Shown here: in pieces, positions 17,097 through 25,005 of the stretch
Layout: every line of letters starts with the position of its first letter
Numbering within the stretch: the stretch's first letter is position 1
Source of the DNA: Paracoccaceae bacterium
Lineage (GTDB): Bacteria > Pseudomonadota > Alphaproteobacteria > Rhodobacterales > Rhodobacteraceae
Assembly: GCA_947371955.1 (NCBI GenBank)
Contig: CANBRQ010000005.1
Coordinates: 1-62,406, forward strand
Reading direction: 5' to 3'
Length of the DNA: 62,406 bases
Translations under genes and position numbers: made by a program
Notes under the pieces: model-generated
What the model saw: only the letters and a program-made list of their open reading frames with translations
Told to the model about the DNA's origin: nothing
The model's database searches: none

Positions 17097-18040
17097 GCGC
17101 GGCGGACGTCGCGAATGGCGTTGAGCACGGCGACAATCTCGCGGTCGCGGGTGGCGGCCATGTCCTCGAAATGGCGACCAGCGGCGATCTCGTTGCAGCC
17201 GTCCACCATCCTGTCACGCAACTCTTGCGTCAGATCCGGAGCAACCAGCCGGGTCCAAGGCCATTTCAAGGCCGGGCCAAATTGGTCAAGATTGGTTGCC
17301 ATGCCCCCTTCGCCACAGGCCACGTGAAAGGCCATGCATTGACCCTGAACCGCCATGCGCGGTGCGGGGCCGTTCATCAGGGCGTTGTCGATATCGGCCG
17401 GGGTCGCCTCGCCATTGGCGACCATGTGCAGCGCCTCTCGCCACAAGGCCTCTTGCAGGCGGGTGGCCACGAAACCGGGGATTTCCTTCTTCATCGCAAG
17501 GGGAGCCTTGCCGGCGATCGTGTAGAACGCGACAGCCCAGGCCACCGCCTCGGGTTCCGTTCCCTTGCCACCCACCACCTCGACCAAAGGCAGCAGATAG
17601 GGCGGGTTGAACGGGTGGCCGATCACGGTGCGCTGCGGTGTGGCGCAATCGGCCTGAATCTGGCTCATCATGAGGCCCGAGGTTGATGAGGCGATGACGC
17701 AGTCACGCGGTGCCAGTTCCCCCAGCCGCTTGTAAAGCGCCTGCTTGATGTCCAGCCGTTCCGGCGCGCTTTCTTGGATGAACTGCGCGGTCTTCACCGC
17801 CTCGGCCAGATCGGTGATAATGCGCAGCCGGTCAAGCGAGGCCCCCTCCGCCAGACCCAAAGCCTGAAGGCTGATCCAGCCGGTGTTGATGACTGACATC
17901 AGCGCCGCCGTTTCGGATTCGGCGTGGATATAGGCGGTCACATCATAGCCGCGCGCCAGAAAATGCGCGGCCCAGCCGCCGCCGATCGGGCCGGCGCCAA
18001 GCGTGGTGACGCGGGTGACGGATTTGGGATCAGGATACAT
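17093..18040 (-). CDS. cdhA: L-carnitine 3-dehydrogenase
   Basis: 315 residues, the normal size. N-terminal NAD-binding glycine motif 'GAGPIGGGW'. Strong family landmarks: 'FIQESAPERLDIK', 'SSTSGL', 'GHPFNPPYLLPLVEVVGG', 'EIPGFVATRLQEALWREALH' and 'FGPALKWPWT', which match characterised carnitine dehydrogenases more closely than 3-hydroxybutyryl-CoA dehydrogenases. It would oxidise the 3-hydroxyl of carnitine to 3-dehydrocarnitine, the substrate of the BKACE enzyme. It starts directly after the stop of the CaiD-like gene with no spacer, so the two are co-translated. A related 3-hydroxy quaternary acid could also be the substrate. Confidence 0.87.
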   Translation of the reverse strand: MYPDPKSVTRVTTLGAGPIGGGWAAHFLARGYDVTAYIHAESETAALMSVINTGWISLQALGLAEGASLDRLRIITDLAEAVKTAQFIQESAPERLDIKQALYKRLGELAPRDCVIASSTSGLMMSQIQADCATPQRTVIGHPFNPPYLLPLVEVVGGKGTEPEAVAWAVAFYTIAGKAPLAMKKEIPGFVATRLQEALWREALHMVANGEATPADIDNALMNGPAPRMAVQGQCMAFHVACGEGGMATNLDQFGPALKWPWTRLVAPDLTQELRDRMVDGCNEIAAGRHFEDMAATRDREIVAVLNAIRDVRRA

Positions 18041-18841
18041 TTAGCGCCCCTTGAACGTGGGATTGCGTTTTTCGACGAAGGCCGCGATGCCCTCGGCCGA
18101 GTCTTCCGATTTCAGCATGGCGCGGTAGGTCGGCAGATCGCCTTTGCGCATGTGGGTGAAGGCCGCCTCCAAAGGCATCGCCTGGATGGCGCGCTCCACT
18201 TCTTTGACGGTCTGCATCGCTAAGGGGGCAGAGGTTGCAATCTGGTCAGCCCAAGCCCGGGCGGTGTCCATCAGCGCCTCTTTTGGCACCACCTTGTTGA
18301 CCAAGCCATAATGCGCCGCCTCAGCGGCTGACATCCGGCGACCCAGCAGCAGCATTTCCATTGCAATATTACGTGGGATAAGGCGCGGCAGGCGTTGCAG
18401 TGCGCCTGCGTCCGGCACGATGCCAAGCGGCATTTCGGGCAAGGCAAACTGCACGTGGTCGGCTGCAATGATCAGATCGCAAGACATGGCAATCTCGAAC
18501 CCGCCGCCGATCGCCATGCCGTTCAGGGCGCAGATCACCGGCTTGTTCATCTTCCAATTCTCGGTCAGCCCGCCAAAGCCGCCGATGCCGTAGTCTGCCG
18601 TCTCCCACCAGTTATCCAGCGTCATCTCGCCCGCGTTCAGGGCCTTGAGGTCCCAACCCGCGGAAAAGATACGGTCGCCTTCCGCCGTCAGGATGCCAAC
18701 CCAAAGGTCCGGGTCATCGCGCAGCAGGGCAAAGGCGCGGCCCATATCCTGGCTCATCTCGACGTCAATCGCGTTGACCTTGGGTTTGTTCAGTTTGACT
18801 TCCAGCACCCGCCCGCGGCGGGTCACCTCAACATGGCTCAT
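18041..18841 (-). CDS. caiD: Carnitinyl-CoA dehydratase (crotonobetainyl-CoA hydratase)
   Basis: 266 residues of the crotonase fold. The 'FSAGWDLKA' and 'GGFGGLTE' elements, the oxyanion-hole strands 'ALNGMAIGGGFEIAMSCDLIIAA' and 'ALPEMPLGIVPDAG', and the ending 'EGIAAFVEKRNPTFKGR' all parallel Escherichia coli CaiD. It would interconvert carnitinyl-CoA and crotonobetainyl-CoA. The start at 18841 has a purine-rich site upstream and lies ten bases after the monooxygenase gene; a longer frame into that gene is spurious. Its presence beside carnitine dehydrogenase suggests that crotonobetaine or gamma-butyrobetaine can enter the pathway through CoA esters. Confidence 0.85.
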   Translation of the reverse strand: MSHVEVTRRGRVLEVKLNKPKVNAIDVEMSQDMGRAFALLRDDPDLWVGILTAEGDRIFSAGWDLKALNAGEMTLDNWWETADYGIGGFGGLTENWKMNKPVICALNGMAIGGGFEIAMSCDLIIAADHVQFALPEMPLGIVPDAGALQRLPRLIPRNIAMEMLLLGRRMSAAEAAHYGLVNKVVPKEALMDTARAWADQIATSAPLAMQTVKEVERAIQAMPLEAAFTHMRKGDLPTYRAMLKSEDSAEGIAAFVEKRNPTFKGR

Positions 18842-18851
18842 GGTCTTCCTT

Positions 18852-19886
18852 TCAGGCAAAAGCGGGCAGGACTTCGGCGCAGAACAGGTCCAATGAGCGT
18901 TTCTGCTCGGCCAAGCCAAGCCCAAGGCTGGCATAGTAGATGAACTCGTCCACCCCCAAAGCTTCATAGAGTTTCAGCTTGGCAATGACCTCATCCGGGG
19001 TGCCGAATATGAGGTTGCGATGCAGCATTTCGGGGTCATATTCGGCGCGATTGCCAAGCTGGTCGAACGGGATCGACTTTGGGAAGCCGTTGGTGACATC
19101 GCCCATGTTCTTGAACAGGTTCTCAAACTGTGACAACTGGCGTTGGGCGGCGCGGATGGGCACCATCCAATCCTCTTTGCGGTCATAAACCGCTGTGTGA
19201 CGCATCATCGCCATGATCGGGCGTTTGCAGCCGGGGTTGTTGGCGAGGGCTTCGGTCATGCGTCCCATATAGATTTCGGCTTCCGACATGTCGCGGGTCA
19301 AGGGCCAGGACATGATGTTGCACCCGTTCTTGACGGCGTAGTCGTAGGTGATCGGCGCACGGGCGGCGATCCAGACCGGAACCTCGGCCTGCAGGGGTTT
19401 GGGACAAGATGTGGCGGTGGGGAAGCCCCAGAACTCGCCTTTGTGTTCCGTATCGCCCTTCCACAGGGCGCGCACCACTGGCAGCATTTCCTGCATGTAG
19501 CGCCAGGCATCCGACTGTTTCAGCCCCGGATGCATGCGGTCAAATTCACGCTGATACGCGCCCGAACCGATGCCGAATTCCAGCCGCCCGCCCGAGATCA
19601 GGTCAAGGAAGGCCGCCTCTCCCGCCACCTTGATCGGATGCCAGTAGGCCGCCGCCACGCAGGCCGTGCCAAGGCGGATGCGGTCGGTATGGCCCGCCCA
19701 CCAAGCCAGGATGGAAAACGGGTTGGGCGCGATGGTCATTTCCAGCGCGTGATGCTCGGCCGCCCAGACGATGTTGAAGCCGCCCTGATCGGCCATCTGC
19801 ACCATGTCCAGCGTGTGGCGGGCGACGTCCTTCATATCAAGGCTGTCGTCCATGCGTTCAAGATTGATGGCGAGTTGGAACTTCAT
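18852..19886 (-). CDS. Luciferase-like (LLM) flavin-dependent oxidoreductase
   Basis: 344 residues from the ATG at 19886, with GGAGG seven bases upstream. Bacterial luciferase-like barrel: 'ADQGGFNIVWAAEHHALEMT', 'RIRLGTACVAAAYWHPIKVAGEAAFLDLISGGRLEFGIGSGA'. These enzymes use reduced FMN from a separate reductase. A flavin reductase domain is encoded nearby inside the CoA-transferase fusion (22867-25005) and is the obvious partner. It is the first gene of a leftward unit with caiD and cdhA, preceded by palindromes and a terminator hairpin. That links a monooxygenation step to carnitine-type chemistry, an arrangement I do not know from described pathways. Confidence 0.85.
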   Translation of the reverse strand: MKFQLAINLERMDDSLDMKDVARHTLDMVQMADQGGFNIVWAAEHHALEMTIAPNPFSILAWWAGHTDRIRLGTACVAAAYWHPIKVAGEAAFLDLISGGRLEFGIGSGAYQREFDRMHPGLKQSDAWRYMQEMLPVVRALWKGDTEHKGEFWGFPTATSCPKPLQAEVPVWIAARAPITYDYAVKNGCNIMSWPLTRDMSEAEIYMGRMTEALANNPGCKRPIMAMMRHTAVYDRKEDWMVPIRAAQRQLSQFENLFKNMGDVTNGFPKSIPFDQLGNRAEYDPEMLHRNLIFGTPDEVIAKLKLYEALGVDEFIYYASLGLGLAEQKRSLDLFCAEVLPAFA

Positions 19887-19945
19887 GTCATCCTCCGCGA
19901 GGGGCTCTGTTACACAGATGATTGGAGGGAAAGCCCGAGAGGGTT

Positions 19946-20000
19946 GTCGAAATTTCGACGAAGTGGGGGATTTTTCGTCGTCAGTTTTGACGGTCGAAAA
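19946..20000. promoter_or_regulatory. Palindromic operator region in front of the LLM gene
   Basis: Contains a perfect 14-base palindrome GTCGAAATTTCGAC (19946-19959) and an inverted pair TTTTCG (19972-19977) / CGAAAA (19995-20000). The same half-sites recur at 21594-21616 in the ALDH/RidA divergent promoter, so both regions may bind one regulator. Confidence 0.5.
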
Positions 20001-20004
20001 GCAT

Positions 20005-20028
20005 AAGGCCAGCCGTGGGGCTGGCCTT
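20005..20028. terminator. Terminator-like hairpin after the ALDH gene
   Basis: AAGGCCAGCC-GTGG-GGCTGGCCTT is a perfect 10-bp stem with a 4-base loop, 20 bases past the ALDH stop on the minus strand. The run after it (ATGCTTTTCG on that strand) is a weak T-tract. It separates the ALDH transcript from the LLM-caiD-cdhA unit. Confidence 0.65.
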
Positions 20029-20048
20029 TCTGGCAAGATGTTTGGTCT

Positions 20049-21530
20049 TCAGCGCATGACAAAGGGGTTGGCCACAGGCTCGGTTGAGGTGTTGACCCAG
20101 ACGGTTTTCGGCCTTGTGTAGTCGTACATCGCCTGAAACCCGCTTTCGCGCCCGTAGCCCGACCCTTTCACGCCACCGAAGGCCGCGATGGGCGAAACGG
20201 CCCGGTAGGTGTTGATCCAGACGATCCCCGACCTGATCGCCTTGGCCATCCGCATCTGCCTTGCGCCATCGCGAGTGAATATGCCTGCCGCCAGCCCGTG
20301 CAGGGTGTCATTGGCCAGAGCAATCACCTCGGCTTCGGTCTTGAAACGCAGGACGCTGAGGACGGGGCCGAACAGTTCCGTGTCGACAATGCGCAGGTCC
20401 TGACGCGGACATTCGACAATGGTGGGTTCGTAATAGGTGCCCCCCAGCCCCTCGGGCTGCTTGCCACCGCACAGGATGCGCGCACCCTCGGTCTGGGCGT
20501 GGGCAACCTCGCGTTCAATGGTCGCCAATTGGCCGTTGGTGCAGAGGGGGCCCATCTGGGTGTCCTCGGCCAAAGGGTCGCCGATGCGGATTTGCTTGGC
20601 AAGTGCGACGATCCTTTCAAGGAAAGCGTCGGCGATATCCTCGTGCAGGTAAAGCCGCGATCCGGCCACGCAGCTTTGCCCGGTCGCCCCGAAAATCCCT
20701 GCGATGGAACCGTTCACAGCGCTGTCGATATCGGCATCGTCAAACACGATGAAGGGTGACTTTCCGCCCAGTTCCAGCGAGACCTGCGCGAAATTCTCGC
20801 GCGAGTTGGTCAGAACAGCCCGCCCGGCCCCCGGCCCCCCGGTAAAGGAAATCCGCGCAACAAGCGGGTGGGAGGTCAGGACCCGCCCACAGGGCTCGCC
20901 ATGGCCGGATACGATGTTCACAACACCGGGGGGGAAACCCGCCGCCTCAATCAACTCGCCGAACTCCAGCATGGCGGCAGAGGCGTGCTCTGAGGCTTTT
21001 AGGACCACCGTGTTGCCGGCCGCGAGTGCCGGACCGATCTTGACGGCCACAAGGAACAGTTGCGAATTCCACGGCACGATGGCGGCGACCACGCCAAGCG
21101 GTTCGCGGCGGGTGAAGACGAACAGGTCGGGCTTGTCAATGGGCAGCGTCTCGCCAGAAATCTTGTCAGCGCAGCCCGCGTAGAAGTGGAAGAATTCCGC
21201 GATATATTTGGCCTGCCAACGGGTTTCCTTCAGCATCTTGCCGGTGTCGATGGTCTCCGTGCGGCCAAGGCTTTCGGACTTTTCCGCCAGCAGATCGCCA
21301 AGCTTGCGCAGGCAGCGGCCCCGAGCGGTCGGCGTCATGTCGGCCCAGGGGCCAGAGGTGAAGGCGCGGTGCGCGGCCTTTACGGCGCGGTCGACATCCT
21401 CGGCGCTCGCCTCCGGCACGCGGGCCCAGACCTGACCGGTCGTCGGGTTCACGCTGTCAAACATCGCGCCATCCGACGCCGCCACCCAAGCGCCGTCAAT
21501 CAGCATCCGGTAGTCCTTGATCGCCGTCAT
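20049..21530 (-). CDS. Aldehyde dehydrogenase
   Basis: 493 residues, full-length NAD(P)-dependent ALDH. The catalytic cysteine is in 'GQSCVAGSR', the general-base glutamate in 'LELGGKSP', cofactor binding in 'PWNSQLFL' and 'FTGGPGAGR', and the C-terminal 'FGPVLSVLRF' motif is intact. The sequence is of the betaine-aldehyde/gamma-trimethylaminobutyraldehyde type at family level; substrate cannot be fixed. It stands alone between a terminator hairpin and a divergent promoter shared with RidA. A role oxidising an aldehyde released by the oxygenase is plausible. Confidence 0.9.
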   Translation of the reverse strand: MTAIKDYRMLIDGAWVAASDGAMFDSVNPTTGQVWARVPEASAEDVDRAVKAAHRAFTSGPWADMTPTARGRCLRKLGDLLAEKSESLGRTETIDTGKMLKETRWQAKYIAEFFHFYAGCADKISGETLPIDKPDLFVFTRREPLGVVAAIVPWNSQLFLVAVKIGPALAAGNTVVLKASEHASAAMLEFGELIEAAGFPPGVVNIVSGHGEPCGRVLTSHPLVARISFTGGPGAGRAVLTNSRENFAQVSLELGGKSPFIVFDDADIDSAVNGSIAGIFGATGQSCVAGSRLYLHEDIADAFLERIVALAKQIRIGDPLAEDTQMGPLCTNGQLATIEREVAHAQTEGARILCGGKQPEGLGGTYYEPTIVECPRQDLRIVDTELFGPVLSVLRFKTEAEVIALANDTLHGLAAGIFTRDGARQMRMAKAIRSGIVWINTYRAVSPIAAFGGVKGSGYGRESGFQAMYDYTRPKTVWVNTSTEPVANPFVMR

Positions 21531-21593
21531 CGCCTAGCCCTCCATGAACGCTGCCGGACCAGTCTGCGGCAGGCCGCACGCAACATGTGCGGA

Positions 21594-21616
21594 TTTTCGC
21601 CGTAGCTTGACGAAAA
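21594..21616. promoter_or_regulatory. Inverted repeat in the ALDH/RidA divergent promoter
   Basis: TTTTCG-N11-CGAAAA lies between the divergent ALDH (start 21530) and RidA (start 21673) genes. The half-sites match those at 19972-20000 before the LLM gene. This suggests one regulator for all three transcripts; no regulator gene directly adjoins the site. Confidence 0.5.
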
Positions 21617-21672
21617 AAGCGCATCCGGGGGTCGGGGGGCGGTGTCTCTTGAACGCCAGCGTGGAGGACAGC

Positions 21673-22077
21673 ATGACCCATCGAAAAGAGGTGATTGGAG
21701 AGCCTTTGGTGATCGGCGGGCGCAGGCTGTCGCTGTCTCGGGCGATCCGGGCCGGAGATACGGTCTATCTGACCGGCCAGATCCCGATGCTCAACGGCGT
21801 GCCTATGACGACCGGCAGCATCGAGGACCAGACCCGCGCCGTTCTGGATGCCATCACTGAAACGCTGGCCTTGGCAGGCTGCACCCGGGATCACGTCGTC
21901 AAGGCGATGATCTGGCTGCGCGAGCGCGCCGATTTTCCCGGTTTCAATGCGGTTTATGGCGAATACTTCCCGCACGACCCTCCGGCCCGCTCGGCCATCG
22001 TCAGCGACCTGCTGGTAGATTGCCGTGTCGAGGTTGAGGTGGTGGTCTGGCATCCCTTGCCCGGTGTCACCGCATGA
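21673..22077 (+). CDS. RidA/RutC-family protein
   Basis: 134 residues from the ATG at 21673, after a GTGGAGGAC site; an in-frame upstream ATG at 21544 would only add non-homologous residues across the promoter. The YjgF/RidA fold is seen from 'RAGDTVYLTGQIP' to 'DCRVEVEVVVW', with the conserved arginine in 'ARSAIV'. RidA proteins hydrolyse reactive enamines/imines; RutC acts on aminoacrylate-type products in uracil breakdown. First gene of the rightward module, overlapping the hydrolase by ATGA, so it probably clears a nitrogenous intermediate made by the oxygenase. Confidence 0.87.
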   Translation: MTHRKEVIGEPLVIGGRRLSLSRAIRAGDTVYLTGQIPMLNGVPMTTGSIEDQTRAVLDAITETLALAGCTRDHVVKAMIWLRERADFPGFNAVYGEYFPHDPPARSAIVSDLLVDCRVEVEVVVWHPLPGVTA

Positions 22078-22874
22078 TCCGAGCACCGGATGAAACAGTC
22101 TATGGTCTAGAGGGGCCGCAGGATGCGCCTGTGGTCGTGTTGATCCACGGGCTGGGCCTAAACCGCGCGGTCTGGGATCAGATGGTGCCTGCGCTTTCGG
22201 CCAAGTTTCGGGTGTTGTCCTATGACATGCTGGGTCACGGCCAGACGCCTGCACCAAAGGCTGCGCCAAATCTGGCGATGCTTTCGGGCCAAATGGCTGG
22301 GCTTTTGGATCATCTGGGCGTTCAAAAGGCGGCCCTTGTGGGTTTCTCCTTGGGCGGCATGATCGCCCGCCGCTTTGCTCAGGATTACCCAAGTCGCACG
22401 CTGGCGCTTGCGATCCTTCATTCGCCGCACCGGCGCACGCCCGAGGCACAGGCAGCCATCCTCGCACGGGTAAAGCAAGCCAAACACGAGGGGCCTGCAT
22501 CGACGGTCGAGGCTGCGCTGGTGCGCTGGTTCACCGATGCGTTCCGGCTGCAGCGCCCAGACGTCATGGACCGGGTGCGCGGCTGGGTTCTGGCCAATGA
22601 CCCTGCAACCTATCCTTTCTTCTACGAAATCCTGGCAACCGGCATCGCGGAACTCGTGGCGCCGCATCCGCCCATTGCTGCCCCGACGCTGGTCGTGACC
22701 GGCGATCAGGACTTTGGCAACGGCCCCGAGATGGCCCATGCCATCGCTGCCGAAGTGGCCGGAGCACAAACCCTGATCCTGCCAGGTCTGCGCCACATGG
22801 CGCTGATGGAGCGGCCCGCACTAACCAACGCGGCCTTGCTGTCCTTCCTTTCAAAGGCTGCGCCACATGGCTGA
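22074..22874 (+). CDS. Alpha/beta hydrolase, RutD or enol-lactonase type
   Basis: 266 residues. Oxyanion region 'VVLIHGLGLNRAVWD', nucleophile S92 in 'VGFSLGG', acid in 'VTGDQDFG', and histidine in 'PGLRHMALMERP': a complete triad. Closest family resemblance is to 3-oxoadipate enol-lactonases and RutD-like hydrolases. The start is coupled to RidA (ATGA) and the 3' end overlaps the fusion gene by eight bases. In Rut-like logic it would hydrolyse the product that follows RidA action. Substrate unknown. Confidence 0.87.
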   Translation: MIRAPDETVYGLEGPQDAPVVVLIHGLGLNRAVWDQMVPALSAKFRVLSYDMLGHGQTPAPKAAPNLAMLSGQMAGLLDHLGVQKAALVGFSLGGMIARRFAQDYPSRTLALAILHSPHRRTPEAQAAILARVKQAKHEGPASTVEAALVRWFTDAFRLQRPDVMDRVRGWVLANDPATYPFFYEILATGIAELVAPHPPIAAPTLVVTGDQDFGNGPEMAHAIAAEVAGAQTLILPGLRHMALMERPALTNAALLSFLSKAAPHG

Positions 22875-25005
22875 GGGCAAGGGCATCCTGTCAGGCCTGC
22901 GTGTCCTTGATCTGAGCCGGATGCTGTCTGGCCCCTACTGCACGATGATGCTGGCCGATCAGGGGGCCGAGGTCATCAAGATTGAATCCGAAGAAGGCGA
23001 CACCAGCCGCGCCAACGGCCCCTTCCGCGACGATGATCCGGATCACGAATGGGCCGGGTACTTCGTCAGCCTCAACCGCTCAAAGAAAAGCGTCATGCTG
23101 GACCTGAAGTCCGCTGCGGGTAAAGCTGATCTGCTGGCACTGGTGGCTACGGCGGATGTTCTGGTGGAAAACTATCGCCCCGGCGTGATGGAGCGTCTTG
23201 GTCTGTCCTACGAGGTGCTAGCCGCGACCAACCCGCGCCTCGTGCATGCGGCGATCCGGGGGTTTGGTGACCCGCGCTCGGGCGCAAGCCCCTATGCCGA
23301 CTGGCCGTCCTACGATGTGGTGGCGCAAGCGATGGGTGGGCTGATCGGGCTGACCGGACCTGATGCCGGGCATCCCACCAAGGTCGGCCCCGGCATCGGC
23401 GATGTCTTTGCCGGGGCGCTGATGGCCTTTGGTATCCTTGCGGCACTCCGCCAAGCCGAAGCGACCGGACGCGGCCAATTCCTTGATATTGCGATGTATG
23501 ACGCGATGATCAGCCTGTGCGAACGGGCGATCTATCAGCATGACTTCGACGGGTCGGTGCCGGGGCCAGAGGGCAACGCCCATCCTTTGCTGGCGCCTTT
23601 CGGCGTCTTTCCGGCCAAAGACGGCCATGTCGCCATTGGCATCGTAGACGATACATTCTGGCGCCGTCTGGCTCTCGCCATGGGACGTGAGGATCTAGGC
23701 CTTGACCCGCGCTTTGCCACACGCTCGGCGCGACGGCTCAATGCCGGGATGTTGAACAGCATGGTTGCTACATGGTCGGCTGCGCTGACCAAGGCAGAGC
23801 TTGCGAGCTGTCTGGGCGGTCTCGTGCCCTTCGGTCCGGTCAATTCCGTGAAGGATATCTTCGCCGATCCGCATGTGGCGGCGCGCGGTATGATTGCAGA
23901 CGTGCCCCATGCCGACCCTTTGCGGCGGCCGTGGAAAGTAGCAGCGTCGCCGCTGCGCTTTTCGGCCAGCCCCAGCCCCGCGCCCGCCACTCCGGCGCGG
24001 CTGGGGGCGCTGCTGGCGCAAGATTTCCTGCCCGCGCCCGCCGTGACGGACCCGCGTGCCCTGCGCGACGCCTTTGGCCGCTTTGCAACCGGCGTTACCG
24101 TCCTGACTGCCCGGCAGCCAGATGGCTTGCCACGTGGCTTCACCGCCAATTCCTTCACCTCGGTCTCGCTGGACCCGCCTCTGCTTCTGGTCTGTCTGGC
24201 CAAATCGGCTCACAGTTGCGAAACCTTCGTCATGGCCAGCCATTTCGGCGTGAATGTGCTTGGGCAGGATCAACAGGCGCTGTCGGCACTTTTCGCCTCC
24301 CGCGAGGCGGACAAGTTTCAGCGCTGCGTCTGGCATGAGGGTGCGGGCCGTGTGCCCTTGCTGGACGGGACCCTTGCCCGGTTCGTTTGCATGCAGGAAC
24401 GGCTTGTCGATGCCGGCGATCATCTGGTGCTGATCGGCCGCGTAGTGGATTTCTCGACCGGAGAGGGAGCGCCGCTTGGCTATTTCCGCGGCCGCTACTT
24501 CTCGGTCGAAGCGGATGCGCAGCTGGTGCAGGCGGTCGCCGCAACGTCTGGCGCCAGTGTGGGCGCTGTCCTGCTGCAAGACGGCGCTGTGCTGATGAAA
24601 GAGTCGTCGGCTGGCCATCTGACATTGCCCCTGTCGCCCGAACCCAGCCCCAGCATCGACAGCCTGCGCAACCGTCTGGCATCCCTTGGTCTGCATGCCG
24701 AGGTCGAGTTCCTGTACGCGGTCTTCGAGGACCGCGCACGTGCCAGCCACGGCATCTATTACCATGGACAAGTTCAGGGTGCCGCTCCGAAAGGAATGCG
24801 CTTTTGCCCGCTGGCGACCCTGCCATGGGACGCCATGCCCAACCTTGCCGAACGCAGCATGCTGCAACGCTATGCCGAAGAAACCAGAATCGGGGCCTTT
24901 GGCATCTATCAGGGCAACGAGACTGAAGGAAAAGTGCGCCGCCTTAGCGGGGCCCTAACAGGAGAACACCATGTTTCCCGAACTGCGCAAAGTCGTGACC
25001 TATGA
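22867..25005 (+). CDS. Three-part fusion: CaiB-type CoA-transferase, flavin reductase, possible Nudix-like domain
   Basis: 712 residues. Residues 1-390 form a complete class III CoA-transferase ('GLRVLDLSRMLSGPY', 'SLNRSKKSVMLDL', catalytic Asp at D179 in 'GIGDVFAG', 'GRGQFLDIAMYDAM'). A Pro/Ala-rich linker (about 368-395) leads to a flavin reductase domain (about 396-550: 'FGRFATGVTVLTA', 'GFTANSFTSVSLDPP', 'HFGVNVL'), like RutF/HpaC. Residues 562-680 ('GASVGAVLLQDGAVLMKE', 'GMRFCPLATLPWDAMP') have a Nudix-like strand pattern but no intact Nudix box, so this third part is tentative. The transferase would activate a carboxylate; the reductase would feed FMNH2 to the LLM oxygenase. I know of no described protein with this layout. 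No frameshift joins the parts. Confidence 0.85.
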   Translation: MAEGKGILSGLRVLDLSRMLSGPYCTMMLADQGAEVIKIESEEGDTSRANGPFRDDDPDHEWAGYFVSLNRSKKSVMLDLKSAAGKADLLALVATADVLVENYRPGVMERLGLSYEVLAATNPRLVHAAIRGFGDPRSGASPYADWPSYDVVAQAMGGLIGLTGPDAGHPTKVGPGIGDVFAGALMAFGILAALRQAEATGRGQFLDIAMYDAMISLCERAIYQHDFDGSVPGPEGNAHPLLAPFGVFPAKDGHVAIGIVDDTFWRRLALAMGREDLGLDPRFATRSARRLNAGMLNSMVATWSAALTKAELASCLGGLVPFGPVNSVKDIFADPHVAARGMIADVPHADPLRRPWKVAASPLRFSASPSPAPATPARLGALLAQDFLPAPAVTDPRALRDAFGRFATGVTVLTARQPDGLPRGFTANSFTSVSLDPPLLLVCLAKSAHSCETFVMASHFGVNVLGQDQQALSALFASREADKFQRCVWHEGAGRVPLLDGTLARFVCMQERLVDAGDHLVLIGRVVDFSTGEGAPLGYFRGRYFSVEADAQLVQAVAATSGASVGAVLLQDGAVLMKESSAGHLTLPLSPEPSPSIDSLRNRLASLGLHAEVEFLYAVFEDRARASHGIYYHGQVQGAAPKGMRFCPLATLPWDAMPNLAERSMLQRYAEETRIGAFGIYQGNETEGKVRRLSGALTGEHHVSRTAQSRDL

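Noticed and set aside
21544-21672. Longer start for RidA at 21544
   Set aside because: The added 43 residues are not RidA-like and would read through the divergent promoter and its inverted repeat; the ATG at 21673 has a good ribosome site.
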